Shown piece by piece: positions 7,903 through 16,714 of a DNA stretch of 64,000 bases. This DNA comes from Chloroflexota bacterium. GTDB taxonomy: Bacteria > Chloroflexota > Dehalococcoidia > Lucifugimonadales > UBA3495. The stretch covers positions 76,899 through 140,898 of the forward strand of contig JAPPLU010000070.1 in NCBI GenBank assembly GCA_028874075.1, written 5' to 3'. The translations under genes were made by a program, and so were the position numbers. The notes beneath the pieces were generated by a model. It saw only the letters and a program-made list of their open reading frames with translations, searched no databases and was not told the DNA's origin. The stretch's first letter is position 1; each line of letters starts with the position of its first letter.

Positions 7903-10104
7903 ATGTTGGTGGACTCTATGGCAGGTATATCGCGGCCCATGCGCCGGTCCCCTGCGGCATCGAATGGTTCCAGACTATGGTTCCGAATTTTCCTTGTCCT
8001 GGATTTTGCAATAATCATTTCCGTTCTTGCCGCTGCCTTTGTGGTGTTTCGATTCTACCCTGACGCCTGGGAACGAACCTATGCGACGTTGGGCTATGGA
8101 TGGATTCCAGCGCTGCTGTGGGCCGGTTCCCTGTTGGTCGCCCTGCGCTACCGGCCTGCGTGGCTGATCCGGCACTGGAACCTGTGGCTGGCGGGAGCCT
8201 GTGCGGCAGCCCTTACCGTCGGAATATTGACCTTCTTCGAAGCCGGATATGGGCCACTAGCCTTCGTGGGGCTAGGCGGAGAATGGGGCAGCGCCGCCAT
8301 GGGCAATTCACTGTTCCTCGGCATAGCCGTCCTGGCGTCTTTGGCCCTGGTAATTCCCGTCCTCATCCTGCCGCGAAAGGCTGGCCGAGGCTATTGGCTG
8401 GCCCTTGCCTATGCCATGAAGGGCCTGTGGTCCGGGTTGGTCGCTCTGGCCAGGGGCATAGCATTCGTGGCGGCTGCCATTGGGCGGGGTGTTGCTTCCC
8501 TCTTTAGTAAAGACACCAGGCCAGGGTGGGTCAATGCCGCCTTCCGTTTCCCTGGTCGGCTTCTTTCGGTGGTGTTCCGCCGATCTCACCGACTTGAACC
8601 TGCAGGAAACGTACCGGTTATAGAAGGCCCGCCGGATGAGGGCATCGAAGCCAACGAACCATCCGAATCTATTATCCCGCCAGGTTCTGCACCCTTGTCG
8701 GCCAGGGGTTCCAAATGGAAACTGCCTTCCCTGGACCTGCTGGCGCCGGCCGAAGTACGCTCCACAGATGAGAAGCCTCTGAAGAAGATGGCGGAGGATA
8801 TCGAGAGCGCCCTGGCAGACCATGGTGTCAGCGTCGAGGTGGCGGACATAAAGGCGGGACCCCGAATCGTCCGGTTCGGTCTCATGCCCGGGTGGACTGA
8901 GAAACGGGGTTCGGGCAGGGACGGTGATGGCGCCCCCGACCGCAGCAGGGTCAGGGTGCAGAGCATCCTGGCCCGGGAGCGGGACCTGTCCCTGGCCATC
9001 AGCAGTCCCAGCCTGCGCTTTGAACAGGTACCCGGGGAGGCTTTGCTGGGCCTGGAGGTGCCTTCTCCTTTCCCCAGCAAGGTCACCATGCGGGAGGTGA
9101 TGGACTCGGTTGACTTCCGGAAGTTTGCGGCCAAGGGCGGGCTTCCCATCGCCCTGGGGGCCGATGCGGGAGGGGACTCGGTGGCCGTGGATCTGGCCAG
9201 CCTGCCCCACATGATGATTGCCGGCGCAACCGGCAGCGGCAAGAGCGTCTGCATCAACTCCATTGTGGCGTCAATGATGCTGACCAAGCCCCCGGACCAG
9301 CTTCGTATGCTGATGGTCGACCCCAAGCAGGTGGAGTTAACGCCGTTCAACGGCATTCCCCACCTGGTCCTGCCGGTGATAACCGAAGTGGACGAAGTTA
9401 GCCCCATGCTGCGGGGTCTTATTCGGGAAATGACCCGCCGATACAAGGCCATGGCGGAAATAGGCACCCGCAACATCAGCGGCTACAACGCCAAAGCCAG
9501 GGATCCCATGCCCTACCTGGTGCTGATCGTGGATGAGTTAGCCGACCTGATGTTGGTGGGCGGCTTCGAAATCGAGCAGTCCCTGGTGCGTCTGGCCCAG
9601 CTGGGCCGGGCCGCCGGCATTCACCTGGTGCTGGCAACCCAGCGACCGTCGGTCAAGGTGGTTACCGGCCTCCTGAAGGCCAACATTCCCTGCCGCGTCG
9701 CCTTCGCGGTAGCTTCCCAGGTAGACGCCCGGGTCATCCTGGACTCGGTGGGCGCTGAAAAGCTGTTGGGCAAGGGCGATATGCTCCTGCTCAACAACGA
9801 CGCTCCCAAGCCCAGGCGGGTCCAGGGAACACTGGTACTGGATGAGGAAACTGAGAAACTGGTTGACTTCTGGCTGGACCAGAAGGGACCAGCCCTGCCG
9901 CCCATCAATCTCGAAGACGACGGCGAGGAAGGGGAAGATCGTGAGGGCGTGGACGAAGGCATGGTGGACAAGGCCCGCGAGCTGGCGCTGCGAAATCCCA
10001 ATCTCAGCGCTTCGGCTCTGGAACGCCGTTTGAAGATTGGCGGTAGCCGGGCCGAACAGATTGTTGAAGTGCTGGAGGACGAGGGATTGTTGATCCCCCG
10101 GTAG
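7903..10104 (+). CDS. ftsK: DNA translocase FtsK/SpoIIIE
   Basis: FtsK pumps chromosomal DNA at the closing septum. From the ATG at 7903 the protein has 733 residues. About four membrane segments lie in the first 170, followed by a short linker, then the RecA-like motor with Walker A GATGSGKS (about 441-448) and Walker B LIVDELADL (about 541). A C-terminal winged-helix gamma domain (about 670-733) would read KOPS-like sequences. The frame stays open upstream to 7741, but those residues are hydrophilic and not conserved. The linker is much shorter than in E. coli. Confidence 0.93.
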   Translation: MLVDSMAGISRPMRRSPAASNGSRLWFRIFLVLDFAIIISVLAAAFVVFRFYPDAWERTYATLGYGWIPALLWAGSLLVALRYRPAWLIRHWNLWLAGACAAALTVGILTFFEAGYGPLAFVGLGGEWGSAAMGNSLFLGIAVLASLALVIPVLILPRKAGRGYWLALAYAMKGLWSGLVALARGIAFVAAAIGRGVASLFSKDTRPGWVNAAFRFPGRLLSVVFRRSHRLEPAGNVPVIEGPPDEGIEANEPSESIIPPGSAPLSARGSKWKLPSLDLLAPAEVRSTDEKPLKKMAEDIESALADHGVSVEVADIKAGPRIVRFGLMPGWTEKRGSGRDGDGAPDRSRVRVQSILARERDLSLAISSPSLRFEQVPGEALLGLEVPSPFPSKVTMREVMDSVDFRKFAAKGGLPIALGADAGGDSVAVDLASLPHMMIAGATGSGKSVCINSIVASMMLTKPPDQLRMLMVDPKQVELTPFNGIPHLVLPVITEVDEVSPMLRGLIREMTRRYKAMAEIGTRNISGYNAKARDPMPYLVLIVDELADLMLVGGFEIEQSLVRLAQLGRAAGIHLVLATQRPSVKVVTGLLKANIPCRVAFAVASQVDARVILDSVGAEKLLGKGDMLLLNNDAPKPRRVQGTLVLDEETEKLVDFWLDQKGPALPPINLEDDGEEGEDREGVDEGMVDKARELALRNPNLSASALERRLKIGGSRAEQIVEVLEDEGLLIPR

Positions 10105-10153
10105 GGGGTCCCTAGCCCTGCTGTACAGGGGAAGGAGCCGTTGTTGTGGTATT

Positions 10154-10867
10154 ATGGGGTCTGCCCGGCGAGAAGCCGTTGCAAACCCCATCGATTATCA
10201 GGGCCGATTGCCTCCCTTGCTGATAGACCTGCACACTCACACCTACCCCAAGTCCGATGACAGCTTCGTCAACGTAGATGACCTTATAGACCGGGCCAAA
10301 ACCCTGGGCCTGGATGGTATCTGCCTTACGGAACACGACGGGTTCTGGAGCCGGGACGAAGTGAAGGACCTTTCCCGCAGGCACGCCTTCCTGGTCCTGC
10401 CTGGCAGCGAAATTAACACCGACGCGGGCCACATACTGGTTTACGGGCTGCAGGAGTATGTGTTCGGACTGCACAAACCGGCCTTCTTGCGCCATGCAGT
10501 GAACAAAGTTGGCGGCGTAATGGTCGCGGCGCATCCCTATCGCCGTCGCTACCTGTCTGACCCGGGAAGGAACCCAGACGCCCGGGCCGAGATGCTGCAG
10601 CGGGCGGTGGCCGACGACTTCTTCCTGATGTGCGACGCCATCGAGGGCTGCAATGGGCGAGGAAAGTCCGATGAGAATGAATTTTCCGTCGATCTGGGCA
10701 ATGCCTTTGCCCTGCCCTCCACGGCAGGCAGCGACGCGCATCGCCTGGAACAACTGGGAACGGTGGCGACGCGGTTTGACCGGCGGATAGGAGACCTGGA
10801 GACCCTGATAGCAGAGATCAAAGCGGGGCGCTTCCGACCCGAGGCTCTTCGGCAGCCAGCGTTATAA
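10154..10867 (+). CDS. PHP domain metal-dependent phosphoesterase
   Basis: This 237-residue stand-alone PHP protein has all four metal motifs: DLHTHTYP near residue 25, EHDGFW near 62, AHPYRR near 125, and GSDAHRL near 197. Members hydrolyse small phosphoesters such as 3',5'-nucleotides or histidinol phosphate, or act in DNA repair; the substrate here is not evident. The conserved domain starts about 20 residues in, so a later start is possible. It follows ftsK by 49 bases, probably in the same transcript. Confidence 0.85.
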   Translation: MGSARREAVANPIDYQGRLPPLLIDLHTHTYPKSDDSFVNVDDLIDRAKTLGLDGICLTEHDGFWSRDEVKDLSRRHAFLVLPGSEINTDAGHILVYGLQEYVFGLHKPAFLRHAVNKVGGVMVAAHPYRRRYLSDPGRNPDARAEMLQRAVADDFFLMCDAIEGCNGRGKSDENEFSVDLGNAFALPSTAGSDAHRLEQLGTVATRFDRRIGDLETLIAEIKAGRFRPEALRQPAL

Positions 10868-10931
10868 CCAGCCCAAGGCACTAGCGGTAAGGGCGGGTTC
10901 CAAAATCGACGAATCACGCGCAGATGAGCAG

Positions 10932-11903
10932 ATGAGCGAAGTATTGAGAGTGGAAAACCTGCGGGTGGAATTTGAAACGCAGGCCGGGCAGGTTAAAGCC
11001 CTGAACGGCGTTACCTTCTCCCAGGAGGAGGGGCAAATCTACTGCGTTGTGGGCGAAAGCGGCGCGGGCAAAAGTACCCTGGCCCTGGCAATTATGAGCC
11101 TGCTGCCCAATTCCGCTACCCTCGTGGAGGGCAGCGTGTATTTCAACGGCGTTGACCTGACGCGGGCCCACCCGGACTATATGCGCGGCATTCGGGGCAA
11201 GGAAATCACCATGGTCTTCCAGGATGCCCAGACGGCCCTGAACCCGGTGCAGACCGTGGGGACTCAACTGGAAGAGGTCATTCTCAACCACACCAGCTAT
11301 TCTACTCGCCAGGCCAACCGCATGGCCCAGGAGGTGCTCAGGGAACTGGGTTTGCCTGATCCGCGCCGCATACTGGGTGAATATCCCTTCAACCTGAGCG
11401 GCGGGATGTGCCAGCGGGTAATGATTGGCATTGCACTGGTGATGCAGCCAAAACTGCTTATCGCCGATGAAGCCACGTCGGGCCTGGACGTTACGCTGCA
11501 GGCGGAGATTCTGGCCCGGTTAAAGCGCCTGTGCCAGGAACTGAACTCGGCCATTTTGCTGATCACCCACGACATGGGCGTTGTGGCCCACATGGGGAAT
11601 CGGGTGGCGGTGATGTACGCCGGCAGCCTGGCCGAAACCGCCGATGTCATTCCTCTATTCCGGGACCCGCGCCATCCCTATACCTGGTCGCTGATCCAGT
11701 CCCTGCCCCGGCTGGACGACGCCGGCCGCCGGCTGCAACCGTTGCGGGGCAGTCCCCCGGATATGGTGAATCTGCCGGAGGAGTGCGCCTTTCTGCCCCG
11801 GTGCCACAAGGCCATGAGCCAGTGTCGAGTGAACCCCAGCCCTCCGCTGGAGGAGCTGGAAGAAGACCACTGGGTGGCCTGCTTCAACCCCGTGTCGCCC
11901 TAG
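10932..11903 (+). CDS. oligopeptide/dipeptide-type ABC transporter ATP-binding protein (DppD/OppD-like)
   Basis: This 323-residue ABC ATPase has Walker A GESGAGKST (41-49), signature LSGGM, and Walker B LLIADEATSGLD. Its C-terminal extension carries the Fe-S-like cysteine region of Opp/Dpp ATPases (about residues 279-297, with CAFLPRC and a further cysteine). Such subunits normally work in a pair with an OppF-type ATPase, two permeases and a binding protein. None lies beside it; the next gene is convergent holA. Another OppDF pair is at 26911-28877. Start ATG 10932 follows a second out-of-frame ATG by eight bases. Confidence 0.88.
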   Translation: MSEVLRVENLRVEFETQAGQVKALNGVTFSQEEGQIYCVVGESGAGKSTLALAIMSLLPNSATLVEGSVYFNGVDLTRAHPDYMRGIRGKEITMVFQDAQTALNPVQTVGTQLEEVILNHTSYSTRQANRMAQEVLRELGLPDPRRILGEYPFNLSGGMCQRVMIGIALVMQPKLLIADEATSGLDVTLQAEILARLKRLCQELNSAILLITHDMGVVAHMGNRVAVMYAGSLAETADVIPLFRDPRHPYTWSLIQSLPRLDDAGRRLQPLRGSPPDMVNLPEECAFLPRCHKAMSQCRVNPSPPLEELEEDHWVACFNPVSP

Positions 11904-11927
11904 ATCTTCACCTGCGGAGGGCGGTGT

Positions 11928-12956
11928 TTATCTTCGGCGCTGGCCCCGGTTCCTTTCCTGGGATCCTGGAGCCGCCAGGTCAACCACCAGCAGTTCCAGG
12001 GCCAAGTCTTCCGAGTCTATCCGGCCCGTCTTGAAGCTCAGGTCCGCTTCCAGCAGGCGGCGATAGCGGCGGTCCAGGTCCGGCCAGGAATTGCGGCGGG
12101 CCTGCTCCGCCGTTTTTCTGGCCACGAAGGGCGGCACCCCCAGTTTCCCAGGCAATTCCTGGGGAGCGACCCGCTGGTCGGTCCAGTAGCGGGCCAGGCA
12201 GACCAGCCGCAGTTGCCGTTCCACCATGCTGATGATATAGGGCAGCGCCGCTCCGTCCTGGCGCAGTCTTTGCAGCAGGCGCAGGGCAACCTCAGGGCGG
12301 CCGTCGATCATGGCGTCGACGGCATTGAAGATGCTGGCCTCCCGCACCTGGGCTACCATCTCCTGGATGTCGTTTTCCTCGATGTTGCGACCGGCGGCGT
12401 AAAGGGACAGTTTCTCCAGTTCCCGGTCCAGAGTCCACAGGTCGTTGCCCACCAAGTCGGTAATAGTCCGTATTGCCGCCGGGCTGATGCCGGAACCTTT
12501 GTCCTGGGCCAGGTCTTTCACATAGCGGGCCAGAGCCTCACCCGTGGGCGCCTGGAGATGCTGCGCCTGGGTAACAGGACGAAGGCTACGCAGCAGGGGA
12601 TTGCTGTCGGCAATGGGACCGTCCACCAGGAACAGGAGAGTGGTATCCGGCATCTGGGGAATAGCTTCGGCCAGCTTATCCCACTCGCCGAGGGAGCGAG
12701 AGCCTCGGCCCCTGCCGCCGCGGCTTTCCAGAGTGGCCAGCAGTCCGGTAACTATCACCAGGCGGCAGGTATCCATGAAAGGCAAGGCGTTGCAGACGGC
12801 CAGAAGTTCCGGCAGGTTGACCTGGCCTCCGGTCAACTGGTGCCGGTTGGCTTCCAGCAGGGAATCAGCCCCCGCTTCGTCGGTAAGCCGGTTAAGCTGC
12901 CGGGAGACCAGGAAGCTGTCGCCGTGAAGCAGGTGGGCCGGCAAGGAGTCCTCCAT
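11928..12956 (-). CDS. holA: DNA polymerase III subunit delta
   Basis: HolA opens the beta sliding clamp as part of the clamp loader. The 342-residue length, the N-terminal HLLHGDSFLVSRQL, the central TLLFLVDGPI strand region, and the C-terminal collar pattern (VDAMIDGRPEVALRLLQRLR, then RQLRLVCLARYWTD) all match the family. It is the last gene of a minus-strand run (mutase, acyl-CoA dehydrogenase, epimerase, holA), 22 bases after the epimerase gene. The co-location with acyl-CoA genes looks incidental. Confidence 0.88.
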   Translation of the reverse strand: MEDSLPAHLLHGDSFLVSRQLNRLTDEAGADSLLEANRHQLTGGQVNLPELLAVCNALPFMDTCRLVIVTGLLATLESRGGRGRGSRSLGEWDKLAEAIPQMPDTTLLFLVDGPIADSNPLLRSLRPVTQAQHLQAPTGEALARYVKDLAQDKGSGISPAAIRTITDLVGNDLWTLDRELEKLSLYAAGRNIEENDIQEMVAQVREASIFNAVDAMIDGRPEVALRLLQRLRQDGAALPYIISMVERQLRLVCLARYWTDQRVAPQELPGKLGVPPFVARKTAEQARRNSWPDLDRRYRRLLEADLSFKTGRIDSEDLALELLVVDLAAPGSQERNRGQRRR

Positions 12957-12978
12957 GGTTAGCTGGGTGGAAGACGGT

Positions 12979-13404
12979 CTATTCGTTGGGGCGTTCCACC
13001 AGTTCGGTCAGGATGCCGAAGACGGAGCGGGGATGAATGAAAGCAATGTCGCCCGACAATCCCTCTCTGGGTTCCCGATCAATCAACTGGAGGCCTAGTT
13101 CATCCACAATCCGGATCTTGCCCGGCAGGTCGGTAACATAGAATGCCAGGTGGTGCAGGCCCTCGCCCCGGCGGTCGATAAAGCGGCCAATGGTGGTATC
13201 TGATGAGGTAGGCTCCATCAGTTCCAGCCGGGTCTGTCCCACCTGAACCAGCGCGCCGCGGATGCCCTGGTCGTCCAACTGCTTTACCTCGGCCATGGGC
13301 GCCCCGAACACCTCGTGAAACAGTTTCAGGGCGGCATCAATGTCCTTAACGGCGATGCCGACGTGGTCTATGTAGTCAACGGTGCAGACCTGGCTGGCGT
13401 TCAA
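12979..13404 (-). CDS. mce: methylmalonyl-CoA epimerase
   Basis: This 141-residue two-half VOC protein interconverts (R)- and (S)-methylmalonyl-CoA. The metal histidine lies in DHVGIAVKD near residue 13. The central pair sits in RLELMEP (glutamate) and GLHHLAFYV (histidine), and FGILTELVE at the C-terminus carries the last glutamate. It lies between the acyl-CoA dehydrogenase and holA, in the same orientation as the mutase catalytic subunit, so the propionyl-CoA to succinyl-CoA steps are encoded together here. Confidence 0.93.
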   Translation of the reverse strand: MNASQVCTVDYIDHVGIAVKDIDAALKLFHEVFGAPMAEVKQLDDQGIRGALVQVGQTRLELMEPTSSDTTIGRFIDRRGEGLHHLAFYVTDLPGKIRIVDELGLQLIDREPREGLSGDIAFIHPRSVFGILTELVERPNE

Positions 13405-13468
13405 GTCCCTTCTCCTGGCAGTATTTGCCTTCTTCCCCGCGGTTGGGATGCGTAATGCCCTGCGCTGC

Positions 13469-14623
13469 CTAAATGGGGTATTGAGCCAGGGTTTGGCGGG
13501 CGATAAGCAGGCGCTGGACCTCCGACGTTCCCTCGTAGATGGTGGTTACCCGGGCGTCGCGGAAAAGGCGTTCCACCGGCGAGTCCTTGAAGTAGCCGTA
13601 GCCGCCGTGAACCTGGACAGCCTTGGAAGTTACGTCGACGCACATTTCGGAAGCGATGAGCTTGGCGATGGACGCCTCGTTGATGTAGGGCTGGTCGTCG
13701 TCCTTCAGAGTGGCGGCCTGCATGGTGCAGGTGCGGGCGGCGTGGACCGACGCAGCCATGTCGGCCAGCATAAACTGGACGGCCTGGTGCTGGGCGATGG
13801 GCCGGCCAAAGGACTCCCGCTGCTGGGCGTAACGCACCGCCTCCTCCAGCGCCGCCTGTCCGATGCCCACGCACTGTGCGGCGATCATAATTCGGCTGGA
13901 GTCCAGGATTTCCATAGCATAACGGAAGCCTCTTCCCTCTTCGCCCAGCAGGTCTTCGCCTGCGACGGGGGTGTTCTGGAAGACAATCTCGTTGGTGCTG
14001 GAGGCCCGCATTCCCATCTTGCCGTGCAGGGGGTTGACGGTCATGCCCGGCGCGCCCTGGGGCACCACGAAGGCGCTGATGCCCCGGTAACCCTGGGACC
14101 GATCCTGGGTGGCGAACACCACCATGGACTCGGCTACGTCGGCGTTGGTGATGAACATTTTGCTGCCGTTCAGGAACCAGGTGCCATCCCTCTGCTCGGC
14201 CTGGGTTTGCAGGGACGCAGCGTCGGAGCCTCCGCCTGGTTCGGTCAACGCCCAAGCCGCCACGCCCTTGCCCGACGCCAGGGAGGGGATGAAGCGCGAC
14301 TTCTGCTCCTCGTTCCCAAATCGGTAGATGGTGCTGGTGCCCAGGGACAGGTGGGCGATGAGGCCGGTGCTGGCTGCGGAGTCTCCCCGGGCCACTTCTT
14401 CCATGGCAATGGCAACCTGCCGGTACCCGCCGCCGCCGCCGCCGTATTGCGGATCGATGGCAATGCCGGTCAGGCCCAGGCGGGCCATGCCCTGCCAGTT
14501 CTGCCAGTCAAACTCCTCCCGCTCATCTACCTCGCGGGCACGGGGGGCCAGTTCCCGGTCGGCAAAATCCCGCACCAGGGTTTGAAGCATTCGTTCTTCT
14601 TCATTTAGCATGGGGTCGGGCAT
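13469..14623 (-). CDS. acyl-CoA dehydrogenase
   Basis: This 384-residue FAD-dependent acyl-CoA dehydrogenase introduces the 2,3-double bond in acyl-CoA and passes electrons to ETF. The flavin/substrate block ALTEPGGGSDAASLQT, the CoA-site region and the C-terminal catalytic glutamate in IYEGTSEVQ are all present. I start it at ATG 14623, where an AAGGAG site stands about 8 bases upstream; ten extra in-frame codons exist further upstream. Between mutase and epimerase genes, it probably serves short or branched-chain acyl-CoA degradation feeding propionyl-CoA. Chain length cannot be read. Confidence 0.93.
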   Translation of the reverse strand: MPDPMLNEEERMLQTLVRDFADRELAPRAREVDEREEFDWQNWQGMARLGLTGIAIDPQYGGGGGGYRQVAIAMEEVARGDSAASTGLIAHLSLGTSTIYRFGNEEQKSRFIPSLASGKGVAAWALTEPGGGSDAASLQTQAEQRDGTWFLNGSKMFITNADVAESMVVFATQDRSQGYRGISAFVVPQGAPGMTVNPLHGKMGMRASSTNEIVFQNTPVAGEDLLGEEGRGFRYAMEILDSSRIMIAAQCVGIGQAALEEAVRYAQQRESFGRPIAQHQAVQFMLADMAASVHAARTCTMQAATLKDDDQPYINEASIAKLIASEMCVDVTSKAVQVHGGYGYFKDSPVERLFRDARVTTIYEGTSEVQRLLIARQTLAQYPI

Positions 14624-14725
14624 GGTGTTGCTCCTTTTGTCTACCTGGGTCACTCAGGATTAGGTAACTTGTAGGGCGGATCGCCGGGTTGCACGAAACT
14701 GCTCTCGGCAGTTGGTAATTGCCAA

Positions 14726-16390
14726 TCAAAACGCCAACTCCCCCTGCTGTTCCCCAAACACGTTGCGGAAGACCTGGCAAATCTCTCCCAGAGTGCAGTG
14801 ACTCTCCACGCATTCCAGGGTGCTGGGAATGGTGTTCTCGGAGGTGCGGGCCACTTCTTCCAGACGGGCCAGGGAGGCCCCGACCTGATTGCCGTTCCGG
14901 GATTTTCTCAGTTGGGCCAGGCGTTCGGCCTGCTGGTGTGCCACCTCGGGGTCCACCCTCAGCAGGTTGCCAAGGGGTGGCTCGTCGGTCAAATAGCGGT
15001 TGACGCCCACGACGGTGCGATCGGCGGTGTCCACCTCCCGCTGGTGGCGGTAGGCCGATTCGCCGATTTCTCGGACCTGGTAGCCCTGCTCGATGGCGGC
15101 CACGGCGCCCCCCTGCCGGTCGATTTCGCTAATGTACTCCAGGGCGCGCTGTTCAAGCTGGTCGGTGAGGCTCTCAACGTACCAGGAACCGCCCAGGGGG
15201 TCTACCACGTCGGCCACGCCGCTCTCGTGGGCAATGATCTGCTGGGTGCGCAGGGAAAGCTGGGCGGACTCCTCGGTGGGCAGTCCCAGGGCCTCGTCCC
15301 GCGAGTTGACGTGGAGGGACTGGGTGCCGCCCAGGATGGCAGCCATGGCCTGTACCGTGCTGCGGATGACATTGTTGTCGGGCTGCTGGGCGGTCAGGGT
15401 TACACCAGCCGTCTGGGTGTGGAATCGCAGCATCAAAGAGCGGGGGTCTTTAGCGCCGAAACGGTCCTTCATAATTGCGGCCCACATGCGGCGGGCGGCC
15501 CGGTACTTGGCCACCTCTTCCAGCAAGTTGTTCTGGGCCACGAAAAAGAAGGACAGGCGGGGAGCGAAATCGTCCACCGCCAGGCCTGCGTCCACGGCGG
15601 CCTGCACGTAGGCGATGGCATTGGAAAAGGTGAAGGCCAATTCCTGCACCGCCGTGGCACCCGCCTCCCTCATGTGGTAACCGCTGATGCTGATGGTGTT
15701 CCAGCGGGGGATGTTCTCCGCGCAGTACTTGAAGACGTCCACCACCAGGCGCATGGAGGGCCGCGGGGGGTAGGCGTAGGTGCCCCGGGCGATATACTCC
15801 TTGAGTATATCGTTCTGCAGGGTACCGCTCAGCTGGTCAGGACTAACGCCCTGGCGCCTGGCGGCTGCGATATAAAGACACAGCAGTACCGACGCGGTGG
15901 CGTTGATGGTCATGGATGTGCTGACCCGGTCCAGGGGAATCTCTTCAAACAGGGTCTCCATGTCCTCAAGGCAGCAGATGGGGACGCCCACTTTGCCTAC
16001 CTCGCCGCGGGACTGAGGGGCGTCAGAGTCGTAGCCTATCTGGGTGGGCAGGTCAAAGGCCACGGAGAGGCCCGTCTGTCCCTGCTCCAGCAGGTAACGG
16101 TATCGGCGGTTGGTATCGGCAGCGGTGGCGTACCCGGAATACTGGCGCATGGTCCACACCCGGCCCCGGTACATGTTGGGCTGAACGCCCCGGGTGTAGG
16201 GATACTCGCCGGGGAAACCGATGTCTTCCAGGTCGGCGTCGCCGTTAGCAGGGGCGTAAATGGGCTCGATGGGGATGCCGCTGTCGGTCAGGAACTGCTC
16301 TCGCCGCTCGGGGAAGCGACGGGTTACGGGCTCCAGGGTTTCCCTGAGCCACCTTTCCCGGTTCTCGTTTGGGTTGCCGTCTTCGGGCAT
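14726..16390 (-). CDS. methylmalonyl-CoA mutase, catalytic (large) subunit
   Basis: This 554-residue chain holds only the TIM-barrel catalytic domain of methylmalonyl-CoA mutase, which rearranges (R)-methylmalonyl-CoA to succinyl-CoA with adenosylcobalamin. Family blocks are clear: [17 protein letters not shown] near residue 75, [17 protein letters not shown] near 110, and [12 protein letters not shown] and [10 protein letters not shown] in the second half. The B12-binding domain is absent and is supplied by the gene at 1901-2317. It heads a minus-strand run with acyl-CoA dehydrogenase (102-base gap) and epimerase. Confidence 0.95.
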   Translation of the reverse strand: MPEDGNPNENRERWLRETLEPVTRRFPERREQFLTDSGIPIEPIYAPANGDADLEDIGFPGEYPYTRGVQPNMYRGRVWTMRQYSGYATAADTNRRYRYLLEQGQTGLSVAFDLPTQIGYDSDAPQSRGEVGKVGVPICCLEDMETLFEEIPLDRVSTSMTINATASVLLCLYIAAARRQGVSPDQLSGTLQNDILKEYIARGTYAYPPRPSMRLVVDVFKYCAENIPRWNTISISGYHMREAGATAVQELAFTFSNAIAYVQAAVDAGLAVDDFAPRLSFFFVAQNNLLEEVAKYRAARRMWAAIMKDRFGAKDPRSLMLRFHTQTAGVTLTAQQPDNNVIRSTVQAMAAILGGTQSLHVNSRDEALGLPTEESAQLSLRTQQIIAHESGVADVVDPLGGSWYVESLTDQLEQRALEYISEIDRQGGAVAAIEQGYQVREIGESAYRHQREVDTADRTVVGVNRYLTDEPPLGNLLRVDPEVAHQQAERLAQLRKSRNGNQVGASLARLEEVARTSENTIPSTLECVESHCTLGEICQVFRNVFGEQQGELAF

Positions 16391-16546
16391 GGGTGCCGCT
16401 CGCCAATATGAACTTCCCAGCCATTGTAGCGTTTAAGGTAGGGGCGCTCAAGCGGAGTGTGGAGAAAGGGGTTAGAGTTGTGGGTTGCCGAACCTGATAA
16501 CGTTAGTCAAGATTTGTGGGTCAGAAGGTGATAGAATATAACTGCT

Positions 16547-16563
16547 CACACTTGGTCAGTGTG
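16547..16563. repeat. small inverted repeat CACACT-N5-AGTGTG
   Basis: A perfect 6-5-6 inverted repeat lies in the 210-base gap between the mutase start and the unusual tRNA. A T run follows on the plus side (GATCGTTTTTT). It could be a weak plus-strand terminator or a regulator site for the minus-strand mutase operon. No promoter with both boxes was seen for that operon. Confidence 0.35.
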
Positions 16564-16575
16564 GATCGTTTTTTG

Positions 16576-16594
16576 AAAATGTCACTCTTTGACA
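16576..16594 (-). terminator. short terminator-like hairpin after the unusual tRNA
   Basis: On the minus strand, TGTCA-AAGAG-TGACA forms a 5-base stem followed by TTTTC, seven bases beyond the tRNA 3' end. The stem is short, so strength is uncertain. Confidence 0.45.
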
Positions 16595-16600
16595 ATAGGG

Positions 16601-16683
16601 TGGCGCAGACAGGATTCGAACCTGCAAGGGCGAGCGCCCACTGACTTGGGAGGCCAGAGCGTTTACCTTTTCGCCACTGCGCC
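16601..16683 (-). tRNA. class II tRNA with long variable arm and anticodon CCC (leucine-like body, glycine anticodon)
   Basis: Read on the minus strand, this folds into a full cloverleaf. The acceptor is GGCGCAG/CTGCGCC (7 perfect pairs). The D arm is GCG-AAAAGGTAAA-CGC. The anticodon stem is CTGGC/GTCAG with loop CTCCCAA. A 15-base variable arm contains the hairpin GGGC-GCTC-GCCC. The T arm is GCAGG-TTCGAAT-CCTGT and the discriminator is A. U33 fixes the anticodon as CCC, which reads GGG. Bacterial tRNA-Gly is class I with a short variable loop; a long variable arm, this D arm and A73 are leucine-type features. CCA is not encoded. The gene lies 31 bases behind the DUF5343 gene, with no clear promoter of its own. 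Confidence 0.9.
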
Positions 16684-16714
16684 AAGTGTGAGTCCTTAAG
16701 TGTCGAGAGGTTGG

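Noticed and set aside
13382..14608. 408-codon plus-strand frame antisense to the acyl-CoA dehydrogenase
   Set aside because: Composition is typical of a GC-rich shadow frame; the minus-strand gene has complete family motifs and a good ribosome site.
14798..16411. 537-codon plus-strand frame antisense to the mutase catalytic subunit
   Set aside because: A shadow of a strongly conserved gene; no family resemblance.
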